From NCBI GenBank assembly GCA_963753725.1, contig CAVWDI010000001.1, forward strand, positions 434,001-498,000: a stretch of DNA of 64,000 nt, given 5' to 3'. Positions within the stretch are counted from its first letter, which is position 1; each line of letters begins with the position of its first letter. Of the stretch, positions 1 to 9,532 are shown piece after piece. The notes under the pieces are model-generated. The model saw nothing but the letters and a program-made list of their open reading frames with translations, was not told where the DNA came from and did not search any database. This stretch comes from CAVWDI01 sp963753725. GTDB lineage: Bacteria > Chloroflexota > Anaerolineae > Anaerolineales > UBA4823. The position numbers were made by a program, and so were the translations under genes.

Positions 1-660
1 GATGCAAACGAGACCGTGGTTATTTCGCTGGTAGGAATCGTGGATAGCGGCACCACTGCAACAAGCATACAAAATGGCGTGATCGTGACCAGCGACACAC
101 CCGATCCCGATGGAGAGGGACCCAGTGATACGGTCGATACAACCGTAACACCTTCTGCTGACCTGGAGATGTCCAAGTCAGCCCCCGCTACAGCTCAAGC
201 TGGTGCAACTATTGACTACACCGTTTCTGCCTTCAACCACGGGCCTTCTGACGCCCAAAATGTGGTCATCAGCGACACCCTCCCGGCTGAGGTGACCTTC
301 AATCCCTCCAGCGGATGTTCGGAGAGTGGCGGCGTGGTCACCTGCGGTCCGACCACCGTCTCAGCAGGTACTTCGGTTGAGTACACCATTTCCGTAACCG
401 TCAACAACAACGTCCAGCCTGGCACCAGCCTGGAGAACAGCGCCGTGTTTCCAGCGATACTGACGATCCCAAGTCCACCAACAACTCGGACACCGCCGAC
501 ACCTCCATCGTCGGCGAAGCCGATCTGGAAGTCAGCAAGGACTGCACCCCCGACAGCGTCAACGCCGGTGAGGACATCGTTTGCACCATCACCCTCACCA
601 ACCACGGCCCATCCACTTCAAGAGATGTGGATGTCAAAGATATCCTCCCGCCGGGTGTAA
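1..660 (+). CDS. DUF11 protein segment A (end of a block-7 domain and block 1 domain 1)
   Basis: The open frame begins inside a DUF11 domain at base 1; there is no gene start here. It encodes the tail of one domain (ending in a DTPDPDGEGP-type linker) and a full domain starting ADLEMSKSAP near 154. From about base 449 the frame is wrong: the second copy of this unit (2767 onward) shows that a G is missing in 'GCCGTG(G)TT', and the correct reading continues in the frame of the next segment with the second domain (ADLEVSKDC near 515). Confidence 0.7.
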   Translation, partial: DANETVVISLVGIVDSGTTATSIQNGVIVTSDTPDPDGEGPSDTVDTTVTPSADLEMSKSAPATAQAGATIDYTVSAFNHGPSDAQNVVISDTLPAEVTFNPSSGCSESGGVVTCGPTTVSAGTSVEYTISVTVNNNVQPGTSLENSAVFPAILTIPSPPTTRTPPTPPSSAKPIWKSARTAPPTASTPVRTSFAPSPSPTTAHPLQEMWMSKISSRRV

Positions 661-2366
661 CCTTCGTCGACGGCTCCGCTGACCAGGGCGCCTGCGTCAG
701 CGGCATCTGCCAGCTGGGTGATGCGCCCGTCAATGTCGGTGATCCCATCACCATCCAGATCACCGGCACCGTCGGCAGTGACGTGCTGCCCGGCAGCCTC
801 ACCAACACCACTGAAGCCTTCAGCGATACCCCAGATCCTGGGCAGTATCCCAACAGCGACAGCGACACCTTCAACGTCACCATCCTGGATGACGTAACCG
901 TCACCAAGGTCGACCTGAAAGACCCCGTCGCTCCCACCGAAGGCTTGCTGTACGAGATTGTGGTCTCCAACAACGGCCCCTCTGATTCCCAGAACGTGGT
1001 CGTCAGCGACACCCTCGATCCCAACGTGACCTTCTCCTCCGCCAGTCTCGGCTGCCTGCACGACGGCAGTCCCTCCGGCGGCGTGGTCACCTGCTCTGTG
1101 GCGACACTGCCCGCAGGCGAGAGCCGCACCTTCCTGATCGGCGTCACCGTCAACGATGTCGATGTCGCTCAAGTGCCGACACTCACCAACAACGTCAGCG
1201 CCGTCAGCGACACGGACCAGACCCCGGCCAGCGACAGCGAGACCACCACGGTCGAAACACCTATCGGCCCGGTCTCTGACCTGTCCATCTCCAAAGACGA
1301 CCAGTCTGAACCCGTCCTGGCTGGCGAGAATGTCACCTACGACATCACCGTCACCAACAACGGCCCCTCCGTGGCCACCAACGTGCGCGTGCTCGAACTC
1401 GTCCCGGCCGGAACCACCGCCCTCAGCCTGACGGCCTCCAACCCGGATGCCGACGATGAAGACTGCTCCCTGGGCGGCTCCTGCTACCTGGGCACCATGC
1501 AGGTCGGCACCGTCGCTACCATCACCGTCGTCCTGCAGGTCAACCCTGACTTCCAGGGCAGTTCCCTGACCAATACCGCCTCCGTCTCCGCCGACCAGGC
1601 GGATGACGATCCATCCGACAACATCGCCTCCGATGACACCGCAATTACTACGGAAGCCGACCTGTCCATCGAAAAGGTCGACCTGACCGACCCGGTTTAT
1701 GCTGGCGATGTACTGCTCTACCAGATCAGCATCTCCAACAGCGGTCCCTCGGACGCACAGGCTGTGGTTGTAACCGACACGGTACCCACCAACACCACCT
1801 TCTCAGGCGCCTCGCCTGAATGCAGTCTTTCCAGCGGCGATGTGGTCTGCAGCCTGCCCAGCTTAGCTGCCGGCGCCAGCCGCTCCTTCTGGGTCGAAGT
1901 CCGTGTGAATGAAGATGTCCCGGATGGAAATCTGATCTCTAACACAGCCACTGTGGACAGCGACACGGAAGATCCGATTGGTGGTGACAACACCGACTTT
2001 ACGTCAACTACCGTATATCAACCAGACCTTAACCCCACCGACCTGGTGATCAGCAAGGATTCTTCACCCGATCCGGTCACGGCTGGTGAGAACCTGACAT
2101 ACAACCTGACCGTCACTAACAACGGCCCGGCGGTCGCTTCCAACGTCCTGGTGGTGGATGCCCTCCCGTCCGGCGTGACCTTCGTCAGCGCAGACGCCTC
2201 CCAGGGCATCTGCAACAGCGGCGTCACCTGCGACCTGGGCGACCTGGCGGTATCCGCCAGCGCCACCATCACCATCGTCGTTTCTGTCGACAGCGACCAG
2301 GTTGACGAATATCATCAACCTGGCACGCGTCTCCGCTTCCAACCCGGATCCGGTCCCGGACAATGA
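627..2366 (+). CDS. DUF11 protein segment B (block 1 domains 2-7)
   Basis: This stretch encodes the DUF11 domains beginning DVTVTKVDLKDP (about 885), SDLSISKDDQ (about 1270), ADLSIEKVDL (about 1655) and TDLVISKDSS (about 2033). The true frame begins upstream at about 450. The last about 60 bases are out of frame: an extra G near 2302 shifts the reading, and the domain continues in the next segment as TNIINLARVSASNPDP. G+C is high and the codons are strongly C-ending. Confidence 0.75.
   Translation: MDVKDILPPGVTFVDGSADQGACVSGICQLGDAPVNVGDPITIQITGTVGSDVLPGSLTNTTEAFSDTPDPGQYPNSDSDTFNVTILDDVTVTKVDLKDPVAPTEGLLYEIVVSNNGPSDSQNVVVSDTLDPNVTFSSASLGCLHDGSPSGGVVTCSVATLPAGESRTFLIGVTVNDVDVAQVPTLTNNVSAVSDTDQTPASDSETTTVETPIGPVSDLSISKDDQSEPVLAGENVTYDITVTNNGPSVATNVRVLELVPAGTTALSLTASNPDADDEDCSLGGSCYLGTMQVGTVATITVVLQVNPDFQGSSLTNTASVSADQADDDPSDNIASDDTAITTEADLSIEKVDLTDPVYAGDVLLYQISISNSGPSDAQAVVVTDTVPTNTTFSGASPECSLSSGDVVCSLPSLAAGASRSFWVEVRVNEDVPDGNLISNTATVDSDTEDPIGGDNTDFTSTTVYQPDLNPTDLVISKDSSPDPVTAGENLTYNLTVTNNGPAVASNVLVVDALPSGVTFVSADASQGICNSGVTCDLGDLAVSASATITIVVSVDSDQVDEYHQPGTRLRFQPGSGPGQ
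813..1570 (+). repeat. Near-identical direct repeat, copy 1
   Basis: These 758 bases match 3421-4178 at a constant offset of 2,608 bases, with only about twenty mismatches visible by eye. The copy covers the DVTVTKVDLKDP domain and the start of the next two. The offset is 869 codons plus one base; the odd base is explained by the extra G near 2302. Confidence 0.85.
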
Positions 2367-4503
2367 GACCAGCGAGATCACTCAGGTTGATGAAGAAGCC
2401 AACCTGGACGTCACCAAGACCTCCGATCCGGCTGTCGCCACACCCGGCGCAAGCCTGTCCTACGAGATCCTGGTCTCCAACAGCGGACCTTCAGACGCCC
2501 AATCCGTAGTCGTCACCGATACCCTGCCGGTTGAGCTGGAAGGCGTTTCCTTCTCCCCCAGCCAGGGTTCCTGCAGCATCAGCACCACTACCCTGACCTG
2601 CAACCTGGGCGCCATCCCGGCCGGTGAGAGCGCCACTGTATCCATCATTGGCACGGTTTCCAGCGATGCTTCCGGTTCCATTACCAACGCAGTGGTTGTC
2701 TCAAGCGACACCCCCGATCCTGATGGCGATGGCCCCACCGTTGATCTGGTAACTCAGGTCTCCCCGTCTGCTGACCTGGAGATGTCCAAGTCAGCCCCGG
2801 CAACCGCCCAGGCGGGAACAACCATCACCTACACCGTTTCTGTCTTCAACCACGGTCCTTCCGACGCTCAGGGCGTGGTCATCAGCGACACCCTGCCCGC
2901 CGGCGTGACCTTCAATCCCTCCAGCGGATGTACTGAGAGTGCGGGTACCGTCACCTGCGGTCCATCCACCGTCCCGGCCGGGTCTTCCGTCGAGTACAAC
3001 ATTTCTGTAACCGTCAATAACAACCTCCAGCCCGGCACCAGCCTTGAAAACAGTGCAGTCGTTTCAAGCAATACGGATGATCCCAGGAGCACCAATAACT
3101 CGGATACTGCTGACACCTCCATCGTCGGTGAAGCCGATCTGGAAGTCACCAAGGACTGCCCGGACAGCGCCACCGCCGGTGAGGACATCACCTGCACCGT
3201 CACTGTCACCAACCACGGCCCCTCCGCTTCCCAGGACGTGGATGTCAAAGATATCCTGCCGACCGGCGTATCCTTTGTCGACGGCACTGCTTCCCCGCAA
3301 GGCACCTGCGTCAGCGGCATCTGCCAGCTGGGCGACCTGGCGGTTGACAGCACCGTCTCCATCCAGATCACTGGCAATGTCGGCAGCGACGTGCTGCCCG
3401 GCACGCTGACCAACACCGCCGAAGCCTTCAGCGATACCCCAGATCCTGGGCAGTATCCCAACAGCGACAGCGACACCTTCAACGTCACCATCCTGGATGA
3501 CGTAACCGTCACCAAGGTCGACCTGAAAGACCCCGTCGCTCCTCTGGAAGGCTTGCTGTACGAGATTGTGGTCTCCAACAACGGCCCCTCTGATTCCCAG
3601 AACGTGGTCGTCAGCGACACCCTCGATCCCAACGTGACCTTCTCCTCCGCCAGTCTCGGCTGCCTGCACGACGGCAGTCCCTCCGGCGGCGTGGTCACCT
3701 GCTCTGTGGCGACACTGCCCGCAGGCGAGAGCCGCACCTTCCTGATCGGCGTCACCGTCAACGATGTCGATGTCGCTCAAGTGCCGACACTCACCAACAA
3801 CGTCAGCGCCGTCAGCGACACTGACCAGACCCCCGACACCGACAGCGAGACCACCACGGTCGAAACACCTATCGGCCCGGTCTCTGACCTGTCCATCTCC
3901 AAAGACGACCAGTCTGAACCCGTCCTGGCTGGCGAGAATGTCACCTACGACATCACCGTCACCAACAACGGCCCCTCCGTGGCCACCAACGTGCGCGTGC
4001 TCGAACTCGTCCCGGCCGGAACCACCGCCCTCAGCCTGACGGCCTCCAACCCGGATGCCGACGATGAAGACTGCTCCCTGGGCGGCTCCTGCTACCTGGG
4101 CACCATGCAGGTCGGTACACAAGCTACCATCACCGTCGTCCTGCAGGTCAACCCTGACTTCCAGGGTGTATCCCTGACCAATACCGCTTCTGTCTCTGCC
4201 GACCAGGCTGATGACACTCCAGCGGATAATATCGCTTCCGAAGGTACAACTATCAACACCGAAGCGGACCTCTCGATCGAAAAAGCTGACCTGACCGATC
4301 CGGTCATTGCCGGTGAGGTACTGCTCTACCAGATAAAGATCACCAACCTCGGACCCTCAGACGCTCAGAATGTGGTCATATCTGACAACATTCCAGCGGA
4401 TACAATCTACGTCGGCGGTTCACCTGGATGCTCGGAGCCCACCACAGGTCTGGTGGAATGTGTCATCCCGGTCGTTCATGCTGGTCAAAGTGATTGGTGC
4501 TGA
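2302..4503 (+). CDS. DUF11 protein segment C (block 1 domain 7 and block 2 domains 1-5)
   Basis: This is the longest uninterrupted part (733 codons). It holds domains beginning ANLDVTKTSD (about 2398), ADLEMSKSAP (about 2767), ADLEVTKDCPD (about 3130), DVTVTKVDLKDP (about 3495), SDLSISKDDQ (about 3880) and ADLSIEKADL (about 4263). Domains 2-4 are almost identical at DNA level to the copy 2,608 bases upstream. The reading breaks near 4490 and continues in another frame as LIEVRVDEDV. Confidence 0.75.
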   Translation: MTNIINLARVSASNPDPVPDNETSEITQVDEEANLDVTKTSDPAVATPGASLSYEILVSNSGPSDAQSVVVTDTLPVELEGVSFSPSQGSCSISTTTLTCNLGAIPAGESATVSIIGTVSSDASGSITNAVVVSSDTPDPDGDGPTVDLVTQVSPSADLEMSKSAPATAQAGTTITYTVSVFNHGPSDAQGVVISDTLPAGVTFNPSSGCTESAGTVTCGPSTVPAGSSVEYNISVTVNNNLQPGTSLENSAVVSSNTDDPRSTNNSDTADTSIVGEADLEVTKDCPDSATAGEDITCTVTVTNHGPSASQDVDVKDILPTGVSFVDGTASPQGTCVSGICQLGDLAVDSTVSIQITGNVGSDVLPGTLTNTAEAFSDTPDPGQYPNSDSDTFNVTILDDVTVTKVDLKDPVAPLEGLLYEIVVSNNGPSDSQNVVVSDTLDPNVTFSSASLGCLHDGSPSGGVVTCSVATLPAGESRTFLIGVTVNDVDVAQVPTLTNNVSAVSDTDQTPDTDSETTTVETPIGPVSDLSISKDDQSEPVLAGENVTYDITVTNNGPSVATNVRVLELVPAGTTALSLTASNPDADDEDCSLGGSCYLGTMQVGTQATITVVLQVNPDFQGVSLTNTASVSADQADDTPADNIASEGTTINTEADLSIEKADLTDPVIAGEVLLYQIKITNLGPSDAQNVVISDNIPADTIYVGGSPGCSEPTTGLVECVIPVVHAGQSDWC
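3421..4178 (+). repeat. Near-identical direct repeat, copy 2
   Basis: This is the partner of 813-1570. Identity fades after about 4180, where the DNA also becomes more A+T-rich. The repeat is coding (DUF11 domains) and is part of a 7-domain higher-order unit. Confidence 0.85.
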
Positions 4504-5246
4504 TCGAGGTGCGTGTGGATGAGGATGTTGAAGAAGGATCGGTCATATACAACACTGCTTCTGTATTGAGCGATACCTTCGATCCCGACGATTCCAACAA
4601 TATTACCGATATCCCAACTGAAACGACTGTCGAACAATCAACCGACAACCCGACCGACATGGAGATCATCAAAACCGCAAGCTCAGGCTCGGTTGTTGCG
4701 GGTGAAACATTAACCTACACTTTGCAAGTAATAAATAATGGTCCTGCACCAGCAACCAGTGTTGTTGTAGTAGATGCCCTTCCGGATGGAGTAACTTTTG
4801 TCAGCGCTGAGGTAAGCGGTGATCCTCCAGAAGGAACCTGCAACAGCGGCGTGACCTGTTTGTTAGGTGATATGGAAGCGGATGAAACCGTAACCATAAC
4901 AGTTGTCGTGAATGTCGACAGCGGTCAATTCAGCGACCTGTTCAACATTGCGCGTGTCTCTTCGGCTAACCCTGAACTGGACCCATCCAACAACGAAGAT
5001 AGTGCAATTACTGAGGTAAATATCATAGCTGATATCGGTGTCACGAAATCAGCTGATCCAGATCCTGCCGTACCTGGCGCACCGCTGACTTACGAGATCG
5101 TAGTTACCAACTACGGTCCCTCCGGAACACCAAATGCGGTTATCTTCGACGATCTGCCGCAAGGACTGCTCAGTCCGGTTGTAACCCACAGCCAGGGTGC
5201 ATGCACGTTGTCTGGTTCGGATGGATGGATACACACTAAATTGTGA
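4494..5246 (+). CDS. DUF11 protein segment D (block 2 domains 6-7)
   Basis: The segment encodes the end of the ADLSIEKADL domain, a domain starting TDMEIIKTAS (about 4650) and the first half of one starting ADIGVTKSAD (about 5030). Base composition is visibly more A+T-rich than the preceding 4.2 kb. The frame is lost near 5225 in a run of 'GGATGGATGGATAC'. The continuation LNCDTGVLLAGES lies in another frame, and a second shift follows near 5280. Confidence 0.65.
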   Translation: MVLIEVRVDEDVEEGSVIYNTASVLSDTFDPDDSNNITDIPTETTVEQSTDNPTDMEIIKTASSGSVVAGETLTYTLQVINNGPAPATSVVVVDALPDGVTFVSAEVSGDPPEGTCNSGVTCLLGDMEADETVTITVVVNVDSGQFSDLFNIARVSSANPELDPSNNEDSAITEVNIIADIGVTKSADPDPAVPGAPLTYEIVVTNYGPSGTPNAVIFDDLPQGLLSPVVTHSQGACTLSGSDGWIHTKL

Positions 5247-5746
5247 TACTGGCGTACTGCTGGCAGGTGAGAGCATGGTTGATCAACGTTACCGGCATCT
5301 TAGCCGGAGATGCTTCCGGGACACTCAGGAACTATGTGGAGGTCATAGACTGCGGCTGCTTCGACGATCCGAATGATACAAATGATGATGACGAAATCAT
5401 CACAGATATCGAACCCAATGCGGATCTTGCCATCAATAAGTCGCCTACTGATACAGCCAGCGCTGGCGGTACAATCACTTATAGCATTGATGTGATCAAT
5501 TACGGTCCTTCCATTGCAGTCAATACGGTAATATCCGACACACTCCACCCGGACGTATCGGTTGATACCGGTGATCTTCCGGCAGGGTGCGGTTTATTCT
5601 CCGGCAATAATGTACGCTGCAGTATAGGCGATCTGAACGCAGGCGAAACTTACAATGTTACCTTCCCGGTGACTGTGGATTTGGACGTATATGCCAGGCT
5701 CAAGCCTGGAGAATGTGGCGGAAATCAGTTCCGATACCGCCGATAA
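5243..5746 (+). CDS. DUF11 protein segment E (block 3 domain 1)
   Basis: After a shift near 5280 this frame encodes the end of the ADIGVTKSAD domain and a full domain starting ADLAINKSPT (about 5420) up to its last strand. The reading breaks again near 5695; the next frame continues with PGSSLENVAEISSDTADKD and the domain ADVGVTKTCT (about 5800). That piece is itself interrupted near 5880, 5968 and 6068. Confidence 0.6.
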   Translation: MILAYCWQVRAWLINVTGILAGDASGTLRNYVEVIDCGCFDDPNDTNDDDEIITDIEPNADLAINKSPTDTASAGGTITYSIDVINYGPSIAVNTVISDTLHPDVSVDTGDLPAGCGLFSGNNVRCSIGDLNAGETYNVTFPVTVDLDVYARLKPGECGGNQFRYRR

Positions 5747-5972
5747 AGATCCATTCAACAACCGTGACGATGCGGATACTTCCATCGTCAGCGAGGCAGA
5801 TGTTGGTGTGACCAAGACCTGCACTGACCCAGTAAATGCTGGAGATCAGGTGGTATGCACCATCGAAGTCACCAATTCGGGCCTTCTGTAGCTGATAATG
5901 TGGATGTTAAGGACCAGCTGCCAACTGGTATTTCATTTGTCAGCGGGGAGATAACCCAGGGTACAGCGGTGT

Positions 5973-7697
5973 ATGCGTCAGCGGCATTTGCCAGCTTGGG
6001 GATATCGATGTCGACGAAACAGTAATCATCGAAATAACAGCCCAGGTTGGCAGCGATGTCACAGATGGCGGATTACACCAATACGGCTACTGTTTTCTCG
6101 GATTCAGAAGACACCAACCCGGATAACGACAGCGACAATGATGACATCACTGTCACGACCAGCGCGGATGTCAGTGGTGCAAAAGATTGACTTGAGCGAC
6201 CCGGTTGGTCCTACCGACGGTTTGATCTACCAGATCACCGTATCCAACGATGGACCCTCCGATGCGCAAGGCGTACAAGTTGTAGATACGCTGGATGCAA
6301 ATGTCACCTTCGCATCTGCCAGTCCCGAATGCTTGACCGCAGCCAATGAGGTTACCTGCAATATAGGCACCTTACCTGCTGGTCAGAGCGTCAATCTCTT
6401 GATCGCAGTGAACGTCAATGACATACAACCTCCTGTCACACTGACCAATTACGCTGCGGTCAGCACAACCACAACTGACCCGGATGAGGGTAATAACAAC
6501 GATACTGAGGAAACAAGTGTCGAAGACCTGCCTGGTCCAAGCGCGGATGTCGCTATCACAAAATCAGCTGACCCAACCTCAGTATTTGCGGGTCAGAATG
6601 CCAATTACACACTCAATATCACCAACAACGGCCCTCAGGTAGCCACGAACGTACGAGTTCTGGACATTATCCCGTTTGGTACCACGGTTGTCAGTCTTAC
6701 AGCGGTTAACCCGGATGACGGGGATGCATACTGTTCAGCCAGCGGTTCCTGCTACCTGGGTACCATGAATGTCAGTACAGCAGCCAGCGTACAAATGGTG
6801 CTGCAGGTCAACCCGGATTACCAGGATACGACCCTGGTCAACACTGCTCATGTCATGTCTGACCAGGCTGATACCGATCCTTCCAACAACATCACTGATG
6901 CTTCAGTGGATGTATCCACCAGCGCCGATATTGAGATCGACAAAACTGATCTTGTTGATCCAGTGAATGCGGGTGAGATTATCCATTATGAAATCAATGT
7001 GACCAATCATGGTCCATCTGATGCTCAGGATGTGGAGATCACAGACGGTGTACCAGCGAATACAACATTCGTAAGCGCTTCAGCGGATTGTTCGCTCAAT
7101 TTTGGTGCGGTTATTTGCAGCCTAGGAACAATACCAGCCGGTGAAACATCGACTGTGATGATCCAGGTCAAAGTTGATCAAAGTGTTCCTGATAATACAG
7201 ATATCTTAAACACTTCAACTGTCACGAGCAGCACAGATGATCCGGTACCAAGCAACAATGAGGATAGTGAAACAACGACAGCTATCCAATCGCCTTACAG
7301 TCCGACGGATCTCTCGATAACCAAGGGTGACAACCCAGATCCAGTTACTGCAGGTCAGAACCTGTTATACACGCTTGTTGTGACTAACAATGGGCCTGCA
7401 CCGGCAACTTCAGTACAGGTAATCGATTTGCTGCCATCCGGTGTCACCTATGTGGGTTCCAGCTCAACCAAAGGCGCCTGCTCTTCCGGTGTCCACTGTC
7501 TTCTCGGTGACATGGCGGTCGATGAAATCGTAACCATTACCATCGAAGTTAACGTGGACAGCGATCAAACCTCCGGATTGAGCAACTTCGCCTTTGTGAC
7601 TTCATTGAACCCGGATTCAAATCCAGACAACAATGATGCAGATGAATTTACCAGTGTCGAGCTGTCAGCTGACCTGAGCGTTGTCAAAAACAGCTGA
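5973..7697 (+). CDS. DUF11 protein segment F (block 3 domains 3-7)
   Basis: Only the part from about 6176 is in the correct frame; the first about 200 bases of this open frame are an out-of-frame artefact. It encodes domains starting VSVVQKIDLSD (about 6170), ADVAITKSAD (about 6545), ADIEIDKTDL (about 6925) and TDLSITKGDN (about 7300), and the first strand of ADLSVVKTAD (about 7670). The frame ends because of one extra A in an A5 run near 7690. Reading past it gives TADPSIATPGASLRYEIV. Confidence 0.65.
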   Translation: MRQRHLPAWGYRCRRNSNHRNNSPGWQRCHRWRITPIRLLFSRIQKTPTRITTATMMTSLSRPARMSVVQKIDLSDPVGPTDGLIYQITVSNDGPSDAQGVQVVDTLDANVTFASASPECLTAANEVTCNIGTLPAGQSVNLLIAVNVNDIQPPVTLTNYAAVSTTTTDPDEGNNNDTEETSVEDLPGPSADVAITKSADPTSVFAGQNANYTLNITNNGPQVATNVRVLDIIPFGTTVVSLTAVNPDDGDAYCSASGSCYLGTMNVSTAASVQMVLQVNPDYQDTTLVNTAHVMSDQADTDPSNNITDASVDVSTSADIEIDKTDLVDPVNAGEIIHYEINVTNHGPSDAQDVEITDGVPANTTFVSASADCSLNFGAVICSLGTIPAGETSTVMIQVKVDQSVPDNTDILNTSTVTSSTDDPVPSNNEDSETTTAIQSPYSPTDLSITKGDNPDPVTAGQNLLYTLVVTNNGPAPATSVQVIDLLPSGVTYVGSSSTKGACSSGVHCLLGDMAVDEIVTITIEVNVDSDQTSGLSNFAFVTSLNPDSNPDNNDADEFTSVELSADLSVVKNS

Positions 7698-8781
7698 TCC
7701 ATCAATCGCCACCCCCGGCGCTAGCCTGAGATACGAAATCGTGGTCACCAATCACGGGCCTTCTTTAGCTCAAAAAGTGGATATCAGGAATATTACCTTC
7801 CCGGCCAATAAGAGTAATCTGTCATCCTCCCAGCAAGGGCATGCAATTTGATTGGCAGTCCTCCGGTTGAATTGTGCAAGATTTTGGTGATATGGCGGTT
7901 GGCGAACGAAGGTCATCGTGACTGTTGTCGGAACGGTTGCAGCGATGCGACTGGTGAACTATGTCAATGTTGCGGTCACTGCCTGCCGACTGAGCCCGAT
8001 TGTGCAACAACGAACAATATTGTCACTACCAATCAGCGCCGAAGCGGACCTGAACATTCAGAAGGATGTAAGCTCGGGTGTAATCACAGCTGGCGAAACT
8101 TTTGAATACACCATCACGGTAGAGAACCTGGGTCCATCCCAGGCGCAGGGTGTCATAGTCACCGACGCATTACCGAGAAGTGGAATATGTAGATTCGTCA
8201 CTCAATCCCGAAAGCGGTCCCGACCCGTATGTTTGGGACCTGGGCACAATAAATAATGGTGATCACGGCAATTGTGGTCACAGTAAAGGCGTTATCCACT
8301 GTGCAGGATGGGTGGCTGTTCACCAATGAAGCCGCTGTCAGCAGCACTACCGATGACACCAACCCGTTTAACAATAGTGATGAAGCTCAAACCCAGGTAT
8401 TCGGCGTTTCCGAAGTCATCGTGGATAAGTCCGCCAGCACAACCCAAAGGCGGGTGAAAGCCTGATTTACACCATCAATGCCCACAACAACGGTCCTTCC
8501 ACAGCCAAGAATGTCGAGATCAAGGACCTGCTGCCGGATGGATTGACATATGTTAGTATGCAAGTAATCCTCCAGGGATTTTCTGTTCGGGGGATCCAGC
8601 GATCGTCTGCCAGGTTGGTGATATGCTGGCCGGATAAGATGTGGTAATAACCATCGAAACGACAATCGATCCAGACGTTCCGGATGGTACAGAAATATGT
8701 AATACAGCTGAGAAACACCCTGTAGAACCAAGCGACAAGTGACACTGATCAGGTATGCGTTAATGTGTGACGTAAGCGGAT
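7690..8781 (+). pseudogene. DUF11 protein segment G, heavily fragmented (block 3 domain 7, block 4 domains 1-2)
   Basis: Domain fragments are recognisable in all three frames: ADPSIATPGASL (about 7690), ADLNIQKDVSSG (about 8042) and a degenerate domain around VIVDKSAS (about 8415). Frame changes occur about every 60-200 bases, for example near 7850, 8175, 8250, 8450 and 8560. At 8635-8637 the reading 'DMLAG-stop-DVVITIE' has an in-frame TAA where the sibling domains have Ser (compare DMPAGS at about 9360). That is a substitution, not an indel. Confidence 0.55.
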
Positions 8782-9532
8782 ATGTCGATTCTCAAAACAG
8801 CCAGCCCAGAATCAGTAGAGGCTGGAGAGAGCAAAGTCTACACTATCCAGGTCGACAACAATGGACCATCCGAAAGCGTCAATGTTGTAATCAATGATGT
8901 CCTACCAGCCGAATTGAACTATGTAAATGTATCAACCGACAAGGGCACTTGTTCAGGAGAAACAAAGATCACCTGCAAACTGGGTGACATGCCTGTTGGA
9001 TCGGATGCGACTATCACCATCGAAACTACCGTGGACTTCGGTGTGTCGAACGGAACTACGATCTGCAACACAGCCACAAAGACCAGCGATACAACCGATC
9101 CAAAACGAAAATGATTCAAGCCAGGTTTGCGTTGAAGTAGGAACAGAAGCCGATGTGTCAGTGAACAAGCTCGCCAGCGCAGATCCAGTCAAGGCTGGAG
9201 AAGCACTCGTTTACACCATCCAGGTCCATAACGACGGCCCATCCACCAGTAAAAACGTCCAAATCAATGATGTCCTTCCAGGTGGATTGATCTTTTCAAA
9301 GGTTACCCCTAGCCAAGGTTCGTGCTTTGGGACAACCAATATCAACTGCACATTGGGTGATATGCCCGCTGGATCGAATGCCACCATCACGATCGAAACC
9401 AAAGTGGATTCCAGCGTCGCGGATGGAATAACGATATGCAATACTGCCACAAAATCCAGCGATACAGGCGATCCTCAAGGAGGGAATGATTTCAAGCAGG
9501 TGTGCGTAAATGTTGATGCGAAGCAGACTTGA
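8782..9532 (+). CDS. DUF11 protein segment H (block 4 domains 3-4)
   Basis: Two well-formed DUF11 domains are present. The first starts MSILKTASPES (8782) and is open to 9114. The second starts ADVSVNKLAS (about 9150) and is open in the neighbouring frame to 9532. One shift near 9110 (run of A in 'CCAAAACGAAAATG') separates them. The two domains resemble each other closely (NNGPS, GDMP-G-ATITIET, TICNTATK motifs in both), which suggests a local duplication. Confidence 0.6.

Noticed and set aside
2868..4122. Long minus-strand open frames opposite the DUF11 gene (2868-3761, 3064-4122)
   Set aside because: Shadows caused by the high G+C, C-ending codons of the plus-strand repeats; no ribosome site, and they repeat at the same offset as the true repeats (401-1153, 618-1172).
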